Shown piece by piece: positions 61,899-64,000 of a DNA stretch of 64,000 nucleotides. The stretch is from Rheinheimera sp. (GTDB taxonomy: Bacteria > Pseudomonadota > Gammaproteobacteria > Enterobacterales > Alteromonadaceae). Each line of letters starts with the position of its first letter. Within the stretch, counting starts at the first letter, position 1. The translations under genes were made by a program, and so were the position numbers. Where the stretch lies: positions 682,001-746,000 of the forward strand of contig NZ_JAUYGV010000006.1 of assembly GCF_030690345.1 (NCBI RefSeq), read 5' to 3'. A model generated the notes under the pieces. The model was given only the letters and a program-made list of their open reading frames with translations, did not search any database and was not told where the DNA came from.

Positions 61899-63797
61899 GT
61901 GGATCTGTCGTTACTGTTTGAAATCAGCATGTTGCTAACCAGTGCTTGTGCCGTATTGCTGGCCGGTTGGTTACTGTGGCAGGGCCAGCGTCAGCGTGCT
62001 ATGCCGGCGCTGGCCGGTTTTGCCGCCATGATGGCATTATGGTGTGCCGGCCATATAGCTATATTGCAACAGTGGCCAACGTTGGGTATGGCGCTGGTAT
62101 TGGCTAATCCGTTGATGCCAATGTTTTTTCTGCACTTTGCCGTACAGTTTGTTGCCGACGGCAATAAGCCGGTACCGGCCTTGCTGCAACAGCGCAAATT
62201 TCTTCCCGTACTGTATGGCTTAACCGGCATCATTATTATGCTGAGCTGGGTTGCCGGCGGCGCTAAGGTGATCAGCAGTAGCGGCTTTGCGGCATTTTTT
62301 GTGTTTCAGGGCATGGGCTGGCTGAATCTGCTGTACACGGTAGCGCTGGGGGTGGCAGCACATATTGTATTGTGGCTGGGCTGGCGCGTGCACAGCGGCA
62401 ATAAGCGCCGCTCTATCGTCGCCATGTTTCTCGCCGGAGGCTGGGGGTTGTTGCTCGCTACCAGCTTTGTGTTTCCGTCGCTGGGGCTGAACTGGTATCC
62501 GTACCCTATGCTGCTGTTGCCCAGCTACTTACTGCTGCTGGTGTACGGTGTGGTACGTTATCAGGTGCTGGCGATTAATGCTTTTGCTAATAAAGCGCTG
62601 CTATGGCTGGGCATGCTGTTGCTGGTGTTAGCGCTGATGGCGCTGGTCAGCGCTTTACTCGGGCAGTTGGGGATGCAAGCGTTGTCTGCGGTGCCTGCCA
62701 GTCAGCTGTGGTTGTATTCTGCGCTGTTACTGCTGTTGTCTGCGGCCTGTTATCAACCTTTGTCGTTGTTAGCCAGGCGGTTGATTTACCCCGGCGGCCA
62801 ATTAAATGAAAGCCTGCTGGCGCATTGGCGCGCGCAATTGCAACAAGCGCAGAGCTGGCCTGAGTTGGCAACCCGTGCTGCAGGATTATTGTCAGGCCGC
62901 TTGCGCCGGCGCGTGAGTGTGCAACTGCCGGCCGCCGGTGATGAACGGGCAGAGCTGGATATTTTGTGCCGGCGGGATGACAGCGGTTGGCACTATCAAT
63001 TACGCGGCTGGGATGATGTAACACCAGGCTACCGCTTACAGGGCGAAGTGTTTGCGGCTTTACTGCTGAGTAACTGCCGTATTCTGGAGCAGTCGTTAAA
63101 ACTGGCGGATGCCGAGCGCAAACGGCTGGACCAACAACATCTGGTTGAGCTCGGCGCTTTATCAGCTGCCATGGCACATGAGCTGCGTAATCCACTGAAT
63201 ATTATTGCTATGGCTGCCGCTACCACGCCGGCAGAGACGCGCGCTCATATTCAGCAACAATTAAAACGCGCGGATCGTTTAATTGCGGACCTGCTCAGTT
63301 ATTCCGGCCGGCTGCAATTGCAGTGCAGCCGGCTACCGCTAAAGCCGTTGCTGCAGGCGGTGATCAGCCAACAGGACTGGCACGGCGTGCAATGTCAGCT
63401 GCAGGTGGCAGATGAGCTGACGCTGTACGCCGACAGTTATCGTGTGCAACAGGTGTTGATAAACCTGATAGACAATGCGCTGGCATTTTGCCGCAACCAG
63501 CCGCAGGCGCTGATCAGCATCACCGCGCGCAGCGGCCAGGATCAGCTGTGGCTGTATGTGCATAACAATGGCCCGGCCATTCTGCCGCAGCAACAGGCCA
63601 CGCTGTTTCAGCCTTTTGTCAGTAAGCGTGCCGGCGGCAGTGGCCTTGGCCTGGCCATAGTGCGGCGCATTATGCAGGCGCATGGCGGTGAGGTAAGGCA
63701 CAGAACCGATCTGGGCTGGCCGGTAAGTTTTGAGCTGCAATTTAAGCATCAGATTGAACAACCGCATAAGCAACCACAGGATAACGCAGATGGCTAA
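61899..63797 (+). CDS. Multi-pass sensor histidine kinase (HisKA_7TM-like sensor)
   Basis: The 632-residue kinase has about eight membrane helices in its first 300 residues (a 7TM-like sensor region), a linker with a GAF-like segment (about 310-400), HisKA with the phospho-His in MAHELRNPLNII (about residue 427), and an ATPase domain with NLIDNALAFC, HNNGPAI and GGSGLGLAIVRR. This layout resembles membrane kinases that pair with NtrC-type regulators. The start is GTG at 61899. Its last 8 bases overlap the response-regulator gene. Confidence 0.9.
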   Translation: MDLSLLFEISMLLTSACAVLLAGWLLWQGQRQRAMPALAGFAAMMALWCAGHIAILQQWPTLGMALVLANPLMPMFFLHFAVQFVADGNKPVPALLQQRKFLPVLYGLTGIIIMLSWVAGGAKVISSSGFAAFFVFQGMGWLNLLYTVALGVAAHIVLWLGWRVHSGNKRRSIVAMFLAGGWGLLLATSFVFPSLGLNWYPYPMLLLPSYLLLLVYGVVRYQVLAINAFANKALLWLGMLLLVLALMALVSALLGQLGMQALSAVPASQLWLYSALLLLLSAACYQPLSLLARRLIYPGGQLNESLLAHWRAQLQQAQSWPELATRAAGLLSGRLRRRVSVQLPAAGDERAELDILCRRDDSGWHYQLRGWDDVTPGYRLQGEVFAALLLSNCRILEQSLKLADAERKRLDQQHLVELGALSAAMAHELRNPLNIIAMAAATTPAETRAHIQQQLKRADRLIADLLSYSGRLQLQCSRLPLKPLLQAVISQQDWHGVQCQLQVADELTLYADSYRVQQVLINLIDNALAFCRNQPQALISITARSGQDQLWLYVHNNGPAILPQQQATLFQPFVSKRAGGSGLGLAIVRRIMQAHGGEVRHRTDLGWPVSFELQFKHQIEQPHKQPQDNADG

Positions 63798-64000
63798 TGG
63801 CAAAATTTTACTGGTCGACGACGAGCCGGCGTTTCGCCAGCTGGCGCAAAGCTGGTTAAGCCAAACCGGCTATCAGGTAGAAACCGCAGCCGATCTCAGC
63901 GCAGCCCGCGCTCAGCTTAGCCGGTTTGACGCCGATTTAATTCTGCTGGATTTGTCCTTACCACCGCAATTTGATCCGCAACATACGCTGCAGGCATTGG
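63790..64000 (+). CDS. Response regulator receiver domain, 3'-truncated by window edge
   Basis: The gene begins at the ATG inside the kinase stop region (ATGGCTAA overlap) and runs off the window after about 70 residues. MANGKILLVDDEPAFRQLAQ provides the acidic pocket and ILLDLSLPPQ the phospho-acceptor Asp, followed by FDPQHTLQAL. This is a receiver domain; the output domain lies beyond the window, so whether it is an NtrC-like or other regulator cannot be told. Confidence 0.85.
   Translation, partial: MANGKILLVDDEPAFRQLAQSWLSQTGYQVETAADLSAARAQLSRFDADLILLDLSLPPQFDPQHTLQAL

Overview
The window is a stretch of a Gram-negative gammaproteobacterial chromosome. The rodZ-ispG-hisS-yfgM-bamB-der order, the BAM lipoprotein, the Kdo/LPS genes, caa3-like and cyanide-insensitive oxidases and Sel1/MipA proteins all fit. 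Gene content and codon style suggest the Alteromonadales, perhaps the Rheinheimera/Alishewanella group; that placement is inference. Coding density is high. I saw no rRNA, tRNA, CRISPR array, prophage or insertion sequence.

Layout. 1-8.5 kb: conserved rodZ(partial)-ispG-hisS-yfgM-bamB-der block, then an Orn/Lys/Arg decarboxylase. 8.5-12.3 kb: fpr with an apparent Fur box, chaC, and a small accessory islet (lipoprotein, ChpSB/MazEF-type toxin-antitoxin genes plus a third overlapping small gene, a MipA porin-like protein). 12.4-17 kb: xseA divergent from guaBA. 17-20.7 kb: SRPBCC protein, an overlapping ParD-like/methionine aminopeptidase pair, an SMP-30 lactonase, and a diguanylate cyclase whose membrane sensor resembles the plant ethylene receptor. 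20.8-28.1 kb: an RND efflux pair divergent from a mipA-response regulator-kinase operon. 28.2-35 kb: gor, prlC, a Tag-like glycosylase, rsmJ and a peroxiredoxin. 35-39.2 kb: LPS core locus with two glycosyltransferases divergent from a WaaA-KdkA fusion. 39.3-46.7 kb: a Sel1-repeat protein, a secreted subtilase, a BaiN-type flavoprotein and unknowns. 46.8-50.1 kb: a TrkH potassium transporter co-transcribed with a KdpDE-like two-component system. 50.1-53 kb: an S9 peptidase and a membrane protein. 53-62 kb: a cytochrome c oxidase operon with a di-haem subunit II, then cioAB with tiny partner genes on both sides. 61.9-64 kb: a sensor kinase and a truncated response regulator.

The points I would look at first are the ParD-like/MetAP overlap with an upstream inverted repeat, the ethylene-receptor-like diguanylate cyclase, the TrkH-KdpDE-like unit with phased upstream repeats, the WaaA-KdkA fusion, the 34-residue membrane ORF leading cioA, and the tandem palindromes at the start of the last kinase gene. 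Coordinates come from reading the frames. Family names come from recalled motifs; no database search was run.
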